Assembly: GCF_028389875.1 (NCBI RefSeq)
Contig: NC_084687.1
Span: forward strand, 5,306,157-5,370,156
Origin: Rhea pennata
Lineage: Eukaryota; Chordata; Aves; Rheiformes; Rheidae
Direction of reading: 5' to 3'
Length of the DNA: 64,000 nt
Position numbers and translations under genes: made by a program. Position 1 is the stretch's first letter. Each line of letters starts with the position of its first letter. Below the pieces are notes generated by a model. The model had not been told where the DNA came from. It did no database searches and saw nothing but the letters and a program-made list of their open reading frames with translations. Below are positions 62,299 to 64,000 of this stretch, piece after piece.

Positions 62299-62538
62299 TT
62301 TATGGAATCTTTTAATAAAACTATAGTTGATTCACCTTGTTTTCCTTGCTCTAACAAGGAAGAATCCCCACTAGTTTTAAAGGATTATGAAATCTCTGAA
62401 AACAAATCTAGTCAGGAAGACCTTATACCTAATAAGGAAAAAAATGCAGAGAAGCAGCTGTACTTAGTTGGGGAAAACCTGGAGATCTACGATGCTGCAC
62501 ATGCAAAGAGACGAACCAAACAGAAACAAGACATCAAG
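62299..62538 (+). other. Unidentified 80-codon exon-like open frame
   Basis: The + strand shows an acceptor (GGTTACAG at 62291-62298) and a donor (ATCAAG then GTAGCT, GT at 62539). The 240 bases between are open in phase 0 at both ends. The product starts FMESFNKTIVDSPCFPCSNK, includes KDYEISENKSSQEDLIPNKE and ENLEIYDAAHAKRRTKQKQD, and has the polar, Lys/Glu-rich mix of a disordered nuclear protein. I do not recognise it. It lies antisense to the presumed DSTYK 3' UTR, and no neighbouring + strand exon was found. Confidence 0.25.
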
Positions 62539-64000
62539 GTAGCTACACATAACATTAAAAAGGCACCAGATAAGTGTCTGGAAATAGCTACATAGGAAAA
62601 GCTATACAAGACTTTTGGAATTGCATATACAGAGATTTAAGTTTTATTCATACATGTATTATTTACACAAACTATTAATTGCAAGAGACTGACCTTGATT
62701 CTCCCAGTTTTAAATAAGGTTACTAGCCACCACACAGAGTAACCGGAGTTAATACTGTTAATGTCATTGGTGGCATGAATGTACACACCAAGGCAGTGAA
62801 ACACCTAACTCTACTTTGGAAAAGTATTTGTTCTTCTGTGCATGTGGTTCGCAGTTGCTGCACTTTCAGCTGGAGTAGCTGGAGAAGCTACTATTTGTGT
62901 AGAACTATACCGTTAATGCCATTACAGGCCAGAAAAATGCCCACATGTGCAGGTAAATAAAAAGTTTGTTTTTTTGTTTTTTTTTTTTAAAAAGCATTAA
63001 TTCAGTTTATTGCACAAAGAAAAGAAGGTTGAAGCTAAACTAACACTGCAGGGTTATTTATCCCTTTCCTTTGTTCAAGCTGTTTAACAGGCAGACTATT
63101 GGTTGTAATTTTGCTGTATGCCAGCCAATAAATTCCAGCAACAAGGTGCAGTAATTCCACATGCCTGCACAATTTTGGACACAGCATGCTAGCTTTCCTG
63201 CCCATCGCTCACAGCTGGGAGGAACAACAAACTCAGGGAGAAACTTGCCAACTCAGTATTTCCTCATGTATTAAACAAGGTGTATGCTATTTCAATCTCC
63301 ACCCCGTTGGTATGTTACGTTAAGATCAACCTTGCCCCAGAAATGCCAACGAGGAGACAAGGGTATTTTCAGAAGTAGCCCTCTTCACAAGGACACCTGG
63401 ACCAGCCCAACCTATGCCTTCCTTACAAAGGATTTTCCTCCCTCCCATCCCCATTTTATTCTTTTCGATGCAGCCAAAATAGAGATCCCAAAGTGAAGCA
63501 ATCGGATGAATGGACACAGCCACAATACACAGCTACTGAAGAATGAATGACCTGTTTCCCTCGAGTATGCTCTCACTGAGCATGTGACTTTTAAAAAACT
63601 GAAGAAACCTTATTTTTTAAAAATGTCTGTCAATAGTTAGCACAATTTAAAACTGTCATTGCTTTTACAACTAATTCACAAACCAAATTTAGTTAAAATG
63701 AATTGGCTTTTTCCCCACAGACAGTCATTAGTGGTAATGACTTTGTTTCTGTATTATAATATGTAATCTTTGAGCAGTCTTACCATCTTACCAGAATACT
63801 GTAGTAAAGGTCAGGTTTGTTCAGACTTCTAGTAACTATTATGAAGCAGAATTACCACAAAAGAGCTTGTTTACAGAAGTAAGAGATAAAGAATACGTAA
63901 GAGCTAAATAGCTTATAACTTGGGGTATTTTCACTGCATTGGAACAGTGGATAATTCCCCCTTAGGTAAAACATGGAAGCTTTGCTCCTGTCAATGTAAA

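Larger units (their letters stand above)
60830..64000 (-). other. DSTYK: Probable 3' UTR of DSTYK
   Basis: AATAAA on the - strand stands at 60846-60851, just upstream of the RBBP5 promoter. The 3.1 kb beyond is AT-rich with no recognisable coding exon on the - strand. In human the gene upstream of RBBP5, in the same direction, is DSTYK, a dual Ser/Thr and Tyr kinase with a long 3' UTR, so this is most simply its tail. A second AATAAA at 63006-63011 could give a shorter form. The assignment rests on synteny and the poly(A) signal only. Confidence 0.5.

Overview
The window looks like avian nuclear DNA. It holds large intron-split genes with consensus GT/AG borders, a CR1 retrotransposon tail of the bird type, and a contactin whose assembled length (1036 residues by my exon count) and sequence are very close to chicken axonin-1. 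No prokaryotic, viral or CRISPR feature was seen. The species cannot be named from the sequence alone.

Layout: 1-4400 is a GC- and CpG-rich island, probably the distal promoter and noncoding first exon of the contactin gene. 4400-15316 is noncoding, with one TATA/donor candidate near 13.8 kb. 15317-30782 holds all 22 coding exons of CNTN2 (axonin-1/TAG-1) on the + strand, followed by an AT-rich 3' UTR to about 32.8-33.1 kb. 33-42.5 kb is mostly noncoding, with an old LINE fragment and a few unexplained exon-like stretches. 42584-44735 on the + strand carries degenerate exons of a PDZRN3/PDZRN4/PDZD4-family gene. 46221-47012 on the - strand is the single coding exon of TMEM81. 50690-60283 on the - strand is the complete 14-exon coding sequence of RBBP5 (539 residues), with its 3' UTR down to about 48.8 kb and a CpG-island promoter at 59.8-60.8 kb. 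From about 60.83 kb to the end is probably the 3' UTR of the next - strand gene, DSTYK by conserved synteny; no coding part of it is visible.

The order CNTN2-TMEM81-RBBP5-(DSTYK) matches human 1q32. The striking difference is the PDZRN-like relic directly downstream of CNTN2 and in the same orientation. In mammals CNTN1 is followed in tandem by PDZRN4 and CNTN3 by PDZRN3, so the relic looks like the missing third member of an ancient contactin-PDZRN pair, retained here in decaying form.

The genes do not form one pathway. CNTN2 is a GPI-anchored neuronal adhesion molecule, TMEM81 is a sperm-egg fusion factor, and RBBP5 is a core subunit of MLL/SET1 histone methyltransferases.
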